Below, one piece after another: positions 33,742 through 42,446 of a stretch of 64,000 bases of DNA (the stretch's first letter is position 1; each line of letters opens with the position of its first letter). Below the pieces are notes generated by a model. The model worked only from the letters and a program-made list of their open reading frames with translations. It was not told where the DNA came from and did not search any database. A program made the position numbers and the translations under genes. The stretch is taken from positions 3,286,001-3,350,000 of the forward strand of contig NZ_CP018937.1 in assembly GCF_002849695.1 (NCBI RefSeq). The letters are read 5' to 3'. This DNA comes from Bacteroides fragilis. GTDB taxonomy: Bacteria; Bacteroidota; Bacteroidia; Bacteroidales; Bacteroidaceae.

Positions 33742-33814
33742 ACGGGAGTAGCTCAGTTGGTAGAGCACCGGTCTCCAAAACCGGGTGTCGGGAGTTCGAG
33801 CCTCTCCTCCCGTG
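33742..33814 (+). tRNA. trnW: tRNA-Trp (CCA anticodon)
   Basis: 73 nt including the discriminator G. The acceptor stem ACGGGAG/CTCCCGT, D-arm GCTCAGTTGGTAGAGC, anticodon stem CCGGT/ACCGG with loop CTCCAAA, and T-arm with TTCGAGC all fold normally with one G-U pair. The anticodon CCA reads the UGG codon. The CCA tail is not encoded. A promoter lies just upstream and a terminator just downstream. Confidence 0.96.
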
Positions 33815-33820
33815 CAAAAA

Positions 33821-33856
33821 AAATCCCGCTTAAGTCAGGTGACCTAAGCGGGATTT
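33821..33856. terminator. Intrinsic terminator shared by tRNA-Trp and the anti-sigma gene
   Basis: A 12-bp stem (AAATCCCGCTTA with TAAGCGGGATTT) with T-runs on both sides lies between the tRNA and the convergent anti-sigma gene stop at 33864. Confidence 0.9.
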
Positions 33857-33863
33857 TCGTTTA

Positions 33864-35030
33864 TCAGAAACGGATACTCACCTCTACCGGTTCATCACCA
33901 ATAGTCCAGTCAGGTCCCTCTTCAATCAGACGAATGGCCTCTTTATCGGCCGAAGCACAAAGTCCCTTTTTAACACTAATGGATTCCGGACGTCCATCCT
34001 TATCTACCCGGAAAGTAAGAATCACTTTTCCCTTGGCACGTGCACACTCTTTGTCGGAAGGATGCACCAGATTCTCTTTCAGATACCTCCGAAAAGCTTT
34101 TCGCCCTATAGACGGTTGCGGTGTACCTGACATCTTTAAGCTCGTTATAGCACCTGTAACGCTACTCTTCGGCTGCGAACCGTATCCTACCACTACAACC
34201 TCGTCAAGTGTAGCATCATCTACGTTCATAGCTATCAATAAATCTTTAGTCGTATCAGCAGGAAGGACAACAGATTCATAACCGATATAATCGACTGAAA
34301 GTTCCCGATTCCCATCTGTCTTTAAAGTAAAATCACCATTTTCATCTGAGATAGTCCCCTGATTAGTCCCTTTCACCCTGACTGTGGCACCAACAAGAGG
34401 TTCACCACTGGGATCGGTCACTTTACCACGCACCTTACCAACAACAGCCACTTTAGCGTTAAAACTACTATCATTAGCCACCGAAGCTCTCATAACCATT
34501 TTTTTGTCCATAGCCGAAGGTTCGTCGTCAATGGTGGCTTCCAGCGCTTCTTCCATCAACTCCTGAGTCATTACTTGAGGAACCTCAGATGAAGGCGCAA
34601 GCATTTTTTTCTTCTTATTCTCTGAAATCAATTTCTTCGACGGGCCTGCCGAATCCTTTATTACCACCTCAGCCAACTCATCTTTCTTCTCTTCCTCATA
34701 TACCGACAAGGGTTTCGGATGAACCGCTTGTTCCATTGCCATCCGTGCTTCATCCGACAAAGGTTTCTCCTGAAAAAGGAAATAAGAGCCGATACAAACT
34801 CCAATCAGCAGGCTGGCGGCGATACTCCAGACCACAGCATGGTTACGCTTTCGCACAGCACGGGCTCTAATCCGACGGCGCAACTCCTCAATCTGCTCGT
34901 CGGCTCCATTCCCTACACGGCTGTAACCTTCGAGCGCGTCGGCCAGAAAAGGATCACGCATAGCCTCTTTCTCCAGCCGATGCGCCTCTTTTCCTTTGCG
35001 GGCTCCCCGTATGTAGTCTAATAGTTTCAT
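33864..35030 (-). CDS. Anti-sigma-like protein fused to a CarboxypepD_reg domain and a TonB C-terminal domain
   Basis: 388 aa. The cytosolic N-terminus (1-60) has LLDYIRGARKGKEAHRLEKEAM, which looks like an anti-sigma/zf-like helical segment. One membrane helix spans 66-86. A charged linker leads to a carboxypeptidase-regulatory-like domain at about 203-280 (GKVRGKVTDPSGEPLVGATVRVKG). It is followed by LDEVVVVGYGSQ, a TonB-box-like string typical of SusC proteins. Residues 310-388 resemble the TonB C-terminal domain (GRKAFRRYLKENLVHP ... VILTFRVDKDGRPE). It starts within the sigma gene (4-bp overlap). It probably senses a periplasmic signal and releases the sigma factor. The combination is unusual. 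Confidence 0.8.
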   Translation of the reverse strand: MKLLDYIRGARKGKEAHRLEKEAMRDPFLADALEGYSRVGNGADEQIEELRRRIRARAVRKRNHAVVWSIAASLLIGVCIGSYFLFQEKPLSDEARMAMEQAVHPKPLSVYEEEKKDELAEVVIKDSAGPSKKLISENKKKKMLAPSSEVPQVMTQELMEEALEATIDDEPSAMDKKMVMRASVANDSSFNAKVAVVGKVRGKVTDPSGEPLVGATVRVKGTNQGTISDENGDFTLKTDGNRELSVDYIGYESVVLPADTTKDLLIAMNVDDATLDEVVVVGYGSQPKSSVTGAITSLKMSGTPQPSIGRKAFRRYLKENLVHPSDKECARAKGKVILTFRVDKDGRPESISVKKGLCASADKEAIRLIEEGPDWTIGDEPVEVSIRF

Positions 35031-35614
35031 TCCTTAAGCTGATTTTTAATACAAATCTTCAAATTACGTTTTCCGTTCTGGATATAGCTCTTTACGTTAT
35101 TCAGCGTAAAACCGGTTTGCGCAACTATATCGGCATAAGACATTTCTTCTATAAAGAAATGCCGTATGCTGACGCGTTGGGGTTCAGAAAGTTTCTTTAG
35201 ACAATGATGCAAAGCTTCCAATTGGTCCGCATTACTTTCCTCTTCACATAAAAGATGCAAAAATTCATCGGATTCCACAATATGAACAGTATAATCCAAT
35301 GAAATCTCTTTAGAGTCTTTCCGTAATATTTGCAAGCAATGATTCTTTACTACCCGGTATATCCAGGTCCGGAAAGTTTTTATTTCATAATGGGTGACTT
35401 TAGGAAGCAAATCTTCAAAAAGTTCCATCACCGCATCCTGAGCCCGGGCTTCATCTTTGAGATACTTCAGACACACGCCATACAACAACGGAATATAACG
35501 GTTATAAAGTTCACCGAAATACTCTGTTTCACCGGACTTCATATAATGCTGCAATAGTTCCTCGTCCGTCTGTTCCGATATGTTTCTTCTGAAAAACAGG
35601 ATTTTTTTTTGCAA
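35027..35614 (-). CDS. ECF-type RNA polymerase sigma factor
   Basis: 195 aa. Region 2 covers about 15-85 (ELLQHYMKSGETEYFGELYNRYI, then EARAQDAVMELFEDLL). Region 4 covers about 125-185 (LSEPQRVSIRHFFIEEMSYADIVAQTGF with the helix-turn-helix). The product would direct RNA polymerase to dedicated promoters. Its stop overlaps the start of the anti-sigma gene by 4 bp. The start is unclear: the longest frame begins with TTG at 35614, but a TAACTTTG -7 box covers 35619-35612, so that codon would lie upstream of the mRNA start. Downstream choices are non-ATG codons or the ATG at 35542, which would lose the N-terminal part of region 2. Confidence 0.85.
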   Translation of the reverse strand: MQKKILFFRRNISEQTDEELLQHYMKSGETEYFGELYNRYIPLLYGVCLKYLKDEARAQDAVMELFEDLLPKVTHYEIKTFRTWIYRVVKNHCLQILRKDSKEISLDYTVHIVESDEFLHLLCEEESNADQLEALHHCLKKLSEPQRVSIRHFFIEEMSYADIVAQTGFTLNNVKSYIQNGKRNLKICIKNQLKE

Positions 35615-35713
35615 AGTTAAAAAAAAGAGGAATCTATTTATGGAATCTATAAGAGAATTGCATCTATTGAGTAAAACAAGGAATCAAATTTATCCACTTA
35701 AAACAATAAAAGT

Positions 35714-37540
35714 ATGAAAACGAATCAATTCAGAGCTTTGATGCTTATACTGCTAATGACAGTAATTTCATGGGGAGCAGTCAGTGCACAGCCTTTCATA
35801 GTAAAAGGTATAGTTACAGACGCTGAAAGCGGAGAAGCGGTGGCCGGTTGCTCCGTTGTAATAAACGGTACACAGAACGGAACCATTACCGGCACAGACG
35901 GTACCTATTCCATTCGTGCAAACAAAGGAGCAACCTTAGTATTCTCTTTCATAGGATATCGCACTCAAAAAATAAAAGTGACTTCTGCCCGTTTAGATGT
36001 CGCCTTGGAAACGGATACACAACAGTTGGAAGAATGCGTAGTGATAGGTTATGGGGTAGAAACACAAAAAATGATTTGCGGTGCTACCCCCATCGCAATG
36101 AACCACAGCCTGTTATACAACGTAGGGATGTCTGCCGAAGAATATAAAGCAATACAGGAAAATGGATTTAAGAAAGTGTGGGATAATCCGCTATCTACTT
36201 TCTCGATCGATGTGGATGTAGCTTCATATAGCAATATGCGCCGATTCCTTAATAAAGGAGAGCTACCTCCGGCTGATGCCATCCGTACAGAAGAATTAAT
36301 AAACTACTTCTCTTACAATTATGCACAACCAACAGGGAACGATCCGGTAAGAATCACATCAGAAATAGGTACTTGTCCTTGGAACGAACAGCATCGGTTA
36401 GTCCGCATCGGATTGAAAGCAAAAGAAATTCCTACCGAAAACTTACCTGCTTCGAACCTAATCTTCCTGATCGACGTATCCGGTTCGATGTATGGTCCCG
36501 AACGTCTGGATCTGGTAAAATCATCATTAAAGTTATTAGTTAACAATCTGAGAGATAAAGATAAAGTAGCAATCGTGGTGTATTCGGGCGCTGCCGGAGA
36601 GAAACTGGCATCCACACCGGGAAGCGATAAACAGAAAATACGCGAAGCCATTGACGAACTGGAGGCAGGAGGCTCTACAGCGGGAGGAGAAGGAATTAAA
36701 CTGGCTTATAAAATTGCCCGGAAAAACTTTATAACCGGTGGCAATAACCGCATCATCCTCTGTACCGATGGTGATTTCAATGTGGGCGTATCATCGGATC
36801 AGGAACTGGAGAAACTGATTGAGCAAAAACGTAAGAGCGGTGTATTCCTCACCGTATTAGGATATGGGATGGGAAACTATAAAGACAGCAAGATGCAGAC
36901 TCTTGCCGAAAAGGGAAACGGCAATCATGCCTATATCGACAATCTGCAAGAAGCCAACCGGGTATTGGTGAACGAGTTCGGAGCAACTTTACATACGGTC
37001 GCCAAAGACGTAAAACTACAAGTGGAGTTTAACCCGACACAGGTACAAGCCTATCGGTTGATTGGCTATGAAAGTCGTTTGCTGGCAGATGAAGACTTCA
37101 ACAACGACACAAAAGATGCAGGAGAAATGGGAGCCGGACATACAGTCACAACTTTCTATGAAGTGATTCCTGTAGGGGTAAAAAGTGATTTTACCGGAAA
37201 AGTGGACGATTTGAAATATCAGAAGAAACAAAAGACTGCCACCTCTGTCAACGACTCTAACGAATTACTAACCGTCAAACTACGCTACAAAACACCGGAC
37301 GGCAATACCAGCAAAAAGATAGAACAGGCGTTGACTGACTCTAAAAACAACCGGGTTTCCGCCGATTTTCGTTTCGCAGCCGCAGTAGCCATGTTCGGAC
37401 AACTGCTGAGAGATTCTGAATTCAAGGGAAATGCCAATTATGACAAAGTGATTTCTTTGGCAAAGACCGGCTTGGAAAACGACGAAAAGGGATATAAAAG
37501 AGAATTTATACGGCTCGCAGAAACTGCCAAAGGTATCTGA
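35714..37540 (+). CDS. von Willebrand factor A (YfbK-type) protein with CarboxypepD_reg domain
   Basis: 608 aa with a signal peptide ending VSAQP. A carboxypeptidase-regulatory-like domain occupies about 28-105 (VKGIVTDAESGEAVAGCSVVINGT). A degenerate DEVVVxGYG-like string, LEECVVIGYG, follows. The VWA_N region (about 150-210) has NPLSTFSIDVDVASYSNMRRFL. The vWA domain starts near 248 with the MIDAS motif IDVSGSM near 253. A DUF3520 region ends the protein. YfbK-like proteins are exported and probably bind surface or envelope partners via the metal site. The gene is divergent from the sigma/anti-sigma pair (100 bp between starts), whose product shares the same regulatory-like domain, so it may be a target of that sigma factor. 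Confidence 0.85.
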   Translation: MKTNQFRALMLILLMTVISWGAVSAQPFIVKGIVTDAESGEAVAGCSVVINGTQNGTITGTDGTYSIRANKGATLVFSFIGYRTQKIKVTSARLDVALETDTQQLEECVVIGYGVETQKMICGATPIAMNHSLLYNVGMSAEEYKAIQENGFKKVWDNPLSTFSIDVDVASYSNMRRFLNKGELPPADAIRTEELINYFSYNYAQPTGNDPVRITSEIGTCPWNEQHRLVRIGLKAKEIPTENLPASNLIFLIDVSGSMYGPERLDLVKSSLKLLVNNLRDKDKVAIVVYSGAAGEKLASTPGSDKQKIREAIDELEAGGSTAGGEGIKLAYKIARKNFITGGNNRIILCTDGDFNVGVSSDQELEKLIEQKRKSGVFLTVLGYGMGNYKDSKMQTLAEKGNGNHAYIDNLQEANRVLVNEFGATLHTVAKDVKLQVEFNPTQVQAYRLIGYESRLLADEDFNNDTKDAGEMGAGHTVTTFYEVIPVGVKSDFTGKVDDLKYQKKQKTATSVNDSNELLTVKLRYKTPDGNTSKKIEQALTDSKNNRVSADFRFAAAVAMFGQLLRDSEFKGNANYDKVISLAKTGLENDEKGYKREFIRLAETAKGI

Positions 37541-37543
37541 TAC

Positions 37544-37591
37544 TGTGGAAGTTTTCCACGTTATCCACACCCCAAAACCCCAATTTCCACA
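37544..37591. other. Cluster of DnaA-box-like 9-mers
   Basis: TTATCCACA, a perfect DnaA box, lies at 37561-37569. Near matches are TTTTCCACG (37552-37560), ATTTCCACA (37583-37591) and, on the minus strand, ACTTCCACA (37552-37544). The same bases can also fold as a hairpin (GTGGAA with TTCCAC), so a terminator for the vWA gene is an alternative. Confidence 0.4.
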
Positions 37592-37742
37592 GATTGAGGT
37601 TTAGACCTTTGAATATAACAATCTAATAATCAGCAGCATAATACATATGCCTTTATTCTGGCACACCGCTTGCACTACTATTATCGTAAGCAAACGGCTT
37701 ACAGAAAAACAAACCTCATTTATTAACTCAAAACTTACAATT

Positions 37743-38057
37743 ATGAAAAAGGTATTAGTAGCAATAGCATTGGTTATGGGATTAGGTAGCTCAGTAGCAT
37801 TCGCACAGAACGTAGAAAACGCTAACGCAGTAGTAACGACTGCACAGGCTCCACAAGACGAGTATACAAAGATTGAAGTAAAAGATCTCCCTGCAGCAGT
37901 AACCGAAGCCCTCGGAAAAGCTTATCCTGAATCGACTATCAAAGAAGCATCAGTAACAGCTAAAGAAGACGGCAAACTCTACAAAGTAGTCGTTACACAG
38001 AAAGACGGTACAGAGACAACTGTAGTAATGAACGAAAAAGGTGAAGAAGTAAAATAA
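37743..38057 (+). CDS. Exported PepSY-like (DUF2874) protein
   Basis: 104 aa from the ATG at 37743. The reading frame is open 32 codons upstream, but only this start gives a signal peptide (MKKVLVAIALVMGLG...AFAQ). The mature part has one PepSY-like repeat: YTKIEVKDLPAAVTEALGKAYPESTIKEAS is the span (about 37-66), then KVVVTQKDGTETTVVMNEKGE. Proteins of this family are periplasmic and of unknown function, with a fold like beta-lactamase-inhibitor protein. It is followed by an intrinsic terminator, so it is monocistronic. Another PepSY-like protein lies at 45183. Confidence 0.85.
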   Translation: MKKVLVAIALVMGLGSSVAFAQNVENANAVVTTAQAPQDEYTKIEVKDLPAAVTEALGKAYPESTIKEASVTAKEDGKLYKVVVTQKDGTETTVVMNEKGEEVK

Positions 38058-38076
38058 AGATGCATCTTTAAAGGGC

Positions 38077-38113
38077 AAAAAGCACTGTTTCATTTTTGGA
38101 GCAGTGCTTTTTT
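38077..38113 (+). terminator. Intrinsic terminator
   Basis: An 11-bp AAAAAGCACTG/CAGTGCTTTTT stem with a 14-nt loop and a T-run lies 20 bp after the PepSY-like stop. It can also serve the convergent kinase gene. Confidence 0.85.
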
Positions 38114-38138
38114 ATGAATAGATGTACTCCGGAAACAT

Positions 38139-39011
38139 TTAAATCAGCTCGTAACTGCTACTCTGAATTGGCATATCAAGATTATGGAGTACCTTTTCTA
38201 ACAGAATACCTTCACGGTTATCATACTCATAACCGAAAGTGGCACGAATTCCCTGCAGGATAAACTGGGTAGCACGATCCAAAGCAATGGGAAGGCTGTC
38301 TCCCTGAAGCAAAGCTCCGGTAATGACACTCGTAAATGTATCTCCCGTACCCGGATAATGGGCAGGCAGATAAGGGCAAGTGATTTTCCAATAGCGATTT
38401 CCTGTCCGGTTATAAGCATAAACCGAAGTTTTGTGAGGTTCATCCAACACAGGCACACTGGTTATGATCACCACCTCAGGCCCTTTTTCCGACAGGCTAT
38501 GCAGATAATCCTTTAATTCCTGATCGGTATTGGTCTCTTTATACGGACGGCCGAGCAGATAGAAAAGTTCCGTCAGATTGGGGGTTATCACATCGGCATG
38601 TGTGATCAACTGCTGCATCTCTGCCACCATCGCTTCATCAAAATTTGAATAGAGTTTACCATTGTCTCCCAAGACAGGATCTATCACCGTCAAGCTATCT
38701 TTCCGGCGAAAATCACGGATAAAGTCAGATACAATCTGAATCTGCCTGGGTGATCCTAAATAACCGGTATAGATAGCATCGAACTCCACCTCCAAACGTT
38801 TCCACTCGGCAATAATACGAGGCATTTCATCCGTCAGATCAAGAAAAGTGAAATGCGGATATTGCGTGTGATTAGAAAGGATGGCCGTAGGCAACGGACA
38901 TACCTGAAACCCCATAGACGACAGAATAGGAATTACGACTGTCAGAGAAACCCTTCCCATACCGGAAAGGTCGTGAATGGCAGCCACTTTCTTTACTTTA
39001 TTTGCAAACAT
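38139..39011 (-). CDS. pdxY: Pyridoxamine/pyridoxal kinase
   Basis: 290 aa from the ATG at 39011; the frame extends 17 codons further, but MFANKVKKVAAIHDLSGMGRVSL is the standard start of this family. The ribokinase-like fold shows GRVSLTVVIPILSSMG, then TGYLGS near 90, DPVLGDNGKLY near 120, TPNLTELFYLL near 145, and the catalytic PGTGDTFTSVITGALL near 217-232. It phosphorylates pyridoxal or pyridoxamine to feed PLP synthesis. It is the last gene before the lut operon on the same strand, 58 bp downstream of lutC, so could be co-transcribed with it. Confidence 0.87.
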   Translation of the reverse strand: MFANKVKKVAAIHDLSGMGRVSLTVVIPILSSMGFQVCPLPTAILSNHTQYPHFTFLDLTDEMPRIIAEWKRLEVEFDAIYTGYLGSPRQIQIVSDFIRDFRRKDSLTVIDPVLGDNGKLYSNFDEAMVAEMQQLITHADVITPNLTELFYLLGRPYKETNTDQELKDYLHSLSEKGPEVVIITSVPVLDEPHKTSVYAYNRTGNRYWKITCPYLPAHYPGTGDTFTSVITGALLQGDSLPIALDRATQFILQGIRATFGYEYDNREGILLEKVLHNLDMPIQSSSYELI

Positions 39012-39069
39012 ATATTTGTATAAGAGGATATTGCAGAAATCTGTTTCACCACAGATAAACATTCCCTCA

Positions 39070-39648
39070 TCACTTCAATATTACCAATACATCTCTCGCA
39101 CCGTGCGCTCCCATCACCAACGCTTGCTCTATATCAGCAGTTTTTGAAGGGCCGGAGATAAATGTACCAAATTTATATTTTTCATCTTTTATCAGCTCGT
39201 AAGCCTGATGCATATTGCTCACAATACGGTTTTTGTCCAAAACAATCACCAGTTTTTCGGCTATAAAATAGAGCGCTTTGTACTTCACCGTTTGGGGAAT
39301 CCAGACAGCTGCATTCTCGGCCACCCCAATTTCGCCTTTAACAACAGCTATATCGGTTCCATCCAGATCTTGTGCGCGAGTCAGCAAATCAGGATTGAAT
39401 GTAGCGCAGGTGATTTCCTCCAGATCGGAAGCAATACTGGCAGCATCAGGGTAAGTACGACGGATGACAGCATTGATATCTTCTCCCTCCCCCAATACAA
39501 TAGCTTCACCTCCGACAGCAAAACTCATCTCGCAGAATTTGGCAACCACATCCGGATAAGTAGTGGTTTTGATTTGCCAATCAGGGTATTCATAACGGTT
39601 CTTCGTATTTTTACGGATACTCGCCAATATCTCTTCTTTACTACTCAT
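39070..39648 (-). CDS. lutC: Lactate utilization protein LutC (LUD domain)
   Basis: 192 aa. The LUD domain spans most of the protein: SVAVGGEAIV-like FAVGGEAIVLGEGEDI, GEIGVAENAAVWIP, and FISGPSKTADIEQALVMGAHGARDVLVIL at the end, split here into its parts. Together with LutA and LutB it forms the iron-sulfur L-lactate oxidation complex described in Bacillus subtilis, feeding electrons into respiration. Its start overlaps the stop of lutB by 4 bp. The order lutA-lutB-lutC matches the canonical operon. Confidence 0.9.
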   Translation of the reverse strand: MSSKEEILASIRKNTKNRYEYPDWQIKTTTYPDVVAKFCEMSFAVGGEAIVLGEGEDINAVIRRTYPDAASIASDLEEITCATFNPDLLTRAQDLDGTDIAVVKGEIGVAENAAVWIPQTVKYKALYFIAEKLVIVLDKNRIVSNMHQAYELIKDEKYKFGTFISGPSKTADIEQALVMGAHGARDVLVILK

Positions 39649-41030
39649 TTGTTTTCCTCCTTTCCTTGCACTTTATTTTTCTTCCACATCTCGTTGAACG
39701 ATTCGCTGGCAAACTCAGGCAGTTCGCGACCCTTACCCCAGGCATCCAAATCATTGTATTTGATAAAACGCGGCAAATGGTTAACTGCCGGAGCAGCCCA
39801 AAGAGCCGCATTGAATAGAGCCGGATGGTCCATCAATACTTTCATGCCACCGGACATTATTTTTTTACCCGTATTAGCTTTTCCAATCTTATCCAGATCC
39901 TGCCGCCATTTATAAATCTGTTCAGCCAGGTCTACCTTTGCCGGACAAACATCCGAACAAGACATACACAGCGAACAGGCTGACAGGTTATCATAATACT
40001 TTTCCGGATCATGTGCCATACCCAGATTGATACCGATAGGACCGGGAATAAAGTAGGTGTAGGAATATCCCCCGCTCCGGCGATACACCGGACAAGTATT
40101 CATACAAGCACCGCATCGGATGCAATTCAAAGTCTTGATATGATCGGGATGGGCAAGCAAAGCGCTTCGTCCGTTATCTACAATGATAATATGATATTCG
40201 CCTCCTTCACGAGGATTACGATATTGAGAGGTATAGGTAGTGATAGGTTGCCCTGTTGCCGAACGCGCCAACAAACGGGTAAACACTCCCAAAGCTTCCA
40301 TATCCGGCACGATCTTCTCCATACCGAAAGCAGCAATATTCAGTGTCGGGCACGATGTCCCCATATCAGCATTTCCTTCGTTCGTGCAAACCACTATATC
40401 TCCAGTGGATGCTACGGCAAAGTTGGCTCCCGTCATAGCAGCTTCCGCATTCAGGAAGATGTTCCGCAAGCTTTTTCGAGCGGCATGGGTCAGATAAGTA
40501 GGATCAAAATTACCTTTCTCCGTTCCCATTTCCTTTTCAAACAGCTCTCCCACCTGTTCACGCTTGATGTGAATAGCCGGAAGCACAATATGACTTGGCG
40601 CCAGATTCATCAACTGAAGAATACGCTCTCCGAGATCGGACTCCACAACGTCTATTCCTTTCTCTATCAGGAACGGGTTTAGTTCACACTCTTCCGCCAA
40701 CATCGATTTGCTTTTCACAAAATGTTTCACTCCATGACTGCTCAATATTTCATAAACAATGGCACGATACTCTTCCGCATCCTTTGCCCAATGAACGATG
40801 GCTCCGTTGGCTGTGGCGTTTTTCTCAAATTCCAGCAAGAGTTCCTCAAGGTGGCTGTTGGAATAAAGTTTCAACGCACATGCCTTGTCACGCAATTCTT
40901 CCCACTCGGGTACTTCCTTGCTCATCTTATCTCTTTTGGCACGGACCATCCAAAGGGTCTCATTGTGCCATGCTGCCATCACCGGATTTTCCAGAAACCT
41001 CTCGGCAGCTTTTGCATGCTTGGTACTCAT
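39645..41030 (-). CDS. lutB: Lactate utilization iron-sulfur protein LutB
   Basis: 461 aa. The N-terminal LUD domain (about 60-300) includes HWAKDAEEYRAIVYEIL and VVCTNEGNADMGTSCPTLN. Two 4Fe-4S motifs follow, CIRCGACMNTCPVYRR near 305 and CSLCMSCSDVCPAKVDL near 355. A DUF3390-like C-terminal tail ends near EFASESFNEMWKK. It carries electrons from lactate within the LutABC complex. It overlaps lutA and lutC by 4 bp on either side, so the three are translationally coupled. Confidence 0.92.
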   Translation of the reverse strand: MSTKHAKAAERFLENPVMAAWHNETLWMVRAKRDKMSKEVPEWEELRDKACALKLYSNSHLEELLLEFEKNATANGAIVHWAKDAEEYRAIVYEILSSHGVKHFVKSKSMLAEECELNPFLIEKGIDVVESDLGERILQLMNLAPSHIVLPAIHIKREQVGELFEKEMGTEKGNFDPTYLTHAARKSLRNIFLNAEAAMTGANFAVASTGDIVVCTNEGNADMGTSCPTLNIAAFGMEKIVPDMEALGVFTRLLARSATGQPITTYTSQYRNPREGGEYHIIIVDNGRSALLAHPDHIKTLNCIRCGACMNTCPVYRRSGGYSYTYFIPGPIGINLGMAHDPEKYYDNLSACSLCMSCSDVCPAKVDLAEQIYKWRQDLDKIGKANTGKKIMSGGMKVLMDHPALFNAALWAAPAVNHLPRFIKYNDLDAWGKGRELPEFASESFNEMWKKNKVQGKEENK

Positions 41031-41767
41031 AATTGTGATGCTAATATTTCTACAACATGAATAATTCGGATAGGCAGGTGTTCACGCTCAATGATACCCT
41101 GCATATGCATCAGACAGGAGCTATCGGCTCCGGTTATGTATTCGGCACCAGTCTCCATATGGTGCCGTATCTTATCACGTCCCATGCAGACGGATACAGC
41201 CTGCTCTTCGACTGCAAACATACCGCCGAAACCACAACATTCGTCCACGTGGCTGGGTTCAAACACTTCAATCCCCTCGACCATCTGGAGCAAATCGCGC
41301 AATTTATTGAAATAAGGTATGTTCAATTCACTCGGAGCAGATAGAAAAAGTTCACGTACACCGTGACAGCTGTTATGAATACTGACTTTATGGGGAAAAC
41401 GAGCAGGGATTTTCGTAGGTTTTATCACATCGTGAATAAAGGCACAGAGGTCGTAAATCTTATCTGCACTCTGGCATTGATGACCCTCTTTAGCCAAAAT
41501 ACCGGGATGGTTTTCTTTCACAAAAGCCACACAACTGGCAGACGGGCCTACAATGTAATCATACTTCTGAAATAAATCATTGAAACGGATAGCCATCTTT
41601 AAAGATTCATCTTGAAAACCGGCGTTTGCCATGGGCTGTCCGCAACAAGTCTGATCAAGAGGATAATCGACATCCACCCCTAAGCTCTTCAGTAATTTAT
41701 ATGATGCCACCCCTACCTGCGGATAGATGGCATTGATATAACAGGGGATAAACAAACCTACTTTCAT
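41027..41767 (-). CDS. lutA: Lactate utilization CCG-domain protein LutA
   Basis: 246 aa made of two CCG (cysteine-rich) domains: FIPCYINAIYPQVGVASYKLL with CCGQPMANAGF, then HNSCHGVRELFLSAPSE with CCGFGGMFAVEE and DSSCLMHMQGI. These motifs bind non-cubane 4Fe-4S clusters in HdrB-like and LutA/GlcF proteins. It is the first gene of lutABC. The operon lets the cell oxidise L-lactate, or related hydroxyacids; substrate is inferred from the B. subtilis system. No regulator is adjacent. Confidence 0.9.
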   Translation of the reverse strand: MKVGLFIPCYINAIYPQVGVASYKLLKSLGVDVDYPLDQTCCGQPMANAGFQDESLKMAIRFNDLFQKYDYIVGPSASCVAFVKENHPGILAKEGHQCQSADKIYDLCAFIHDVIKPTKIPARFPHKVSIHNSCHGVRELFLSAPSELNIPYFNKLRDLLQMVEGIEVFEPSHVDECCGFGGMFAVEEQAVSVCMGRDKIRHHMETGAEYITGADSSCLMHMQGIIEREHLPIRIIHVVEILASQL

Positions 41768-41900
41768 AATATATCATTAATTAGTTACAAGTCACGAGTC
41801 ATAAGCCACGAGTTATCAACTATGAAATACGTACGGGGACAGCAAAGCCACTCATAATGCACAGCTTATGACATGCAGCCCTCGTATCAGCTTCCGTAGC

Positions 41901-42446
41901 TCACAAAATATTTATCAGTTTGTGCGTTTGCAGGCTAAGTCTCCATCTGGGATGTCGCATCACGCAATCCACCGTTTCTGCGGTGTTATTACAAGAACAA
42001 GGCTGAAGGAAGAAATGTTCGGCAGGAAGCTGTTCATAAACGTCAATATTTTGTCCTTCGTAAACAACTTTAACTTCATCCATCCGGTTTAAAGCTAATT
42101 TGACACCCTGCTTAGGCGAACAAGTTACCCAGTCGATAGCAGCAGGCAAAGGTTTCGTTCCATTAGTTTCGATACACACATACTTGCCCGCCCCGTGCAA
42201 CAAATCGATAAAGGCATCGTCAATCCAAAGCGAAGGCTCTCCCCCAGTAAGAATCACCATGACAGCCGGATACTTCTTTACTTCATTTACAATTTCTTCG
42301 TCTGTCATCATTTCACCGATTTCATGCCGGGTATCACAAAAGTCACACTTCAAATTACACCCTGAGAAACGTATGAAAACAGCAGGGGTACCTGTATGAT
42401 ACCCCTCTCCCTGTAAACTATAAAAAATCTCGTTAATCTTTCTCAT
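41901..42446 (-). CDS. queE: 7-carboxy-7-deazaguanine synthase QueE
   Basis: 181 aa. The N-terminal substrate motif is EIFYSLQGEGYHTGTPAVFIRFSGCN (residues 6-31), followed by the radical SAM Cys motif CNLKCDFC (Cys30, 34, 37) and DTRHE. VILTGGEPS and CIETNGT are further family blocks. It converts 6-carboxy-tetrahydropterin to 7-carboxy-7-deazaguanine in the queuosine pathway. Its start lies inside the end of queD (14-bp overlap), and the pair gives two consecutive steps. Confidence 0.93.
   Translation of the reverse strand: MRKINEIFYSLQGEGYHTGTPAVFIRFSGCNLKCDFCDTRHEIGEMMTDEEIVNEVKKYPAVMVILTGGEPSLWIDDAFIDLLHGAGKYVCIETNGTKPLPAAIDWVTCSPKQGVKLALNRMDEVKVVYEGQNIDVYEQLPAEHFFLQPCSCNNTAETVDCVMRHPRWRLSLQTHKLINIL

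Noticed and set aside
37544..37591. Chromosomal origin
   Set aside because: Only one perfect DnaA box, no AT-rich unwinding region and no dnaA, dnaN or gidA nearby.
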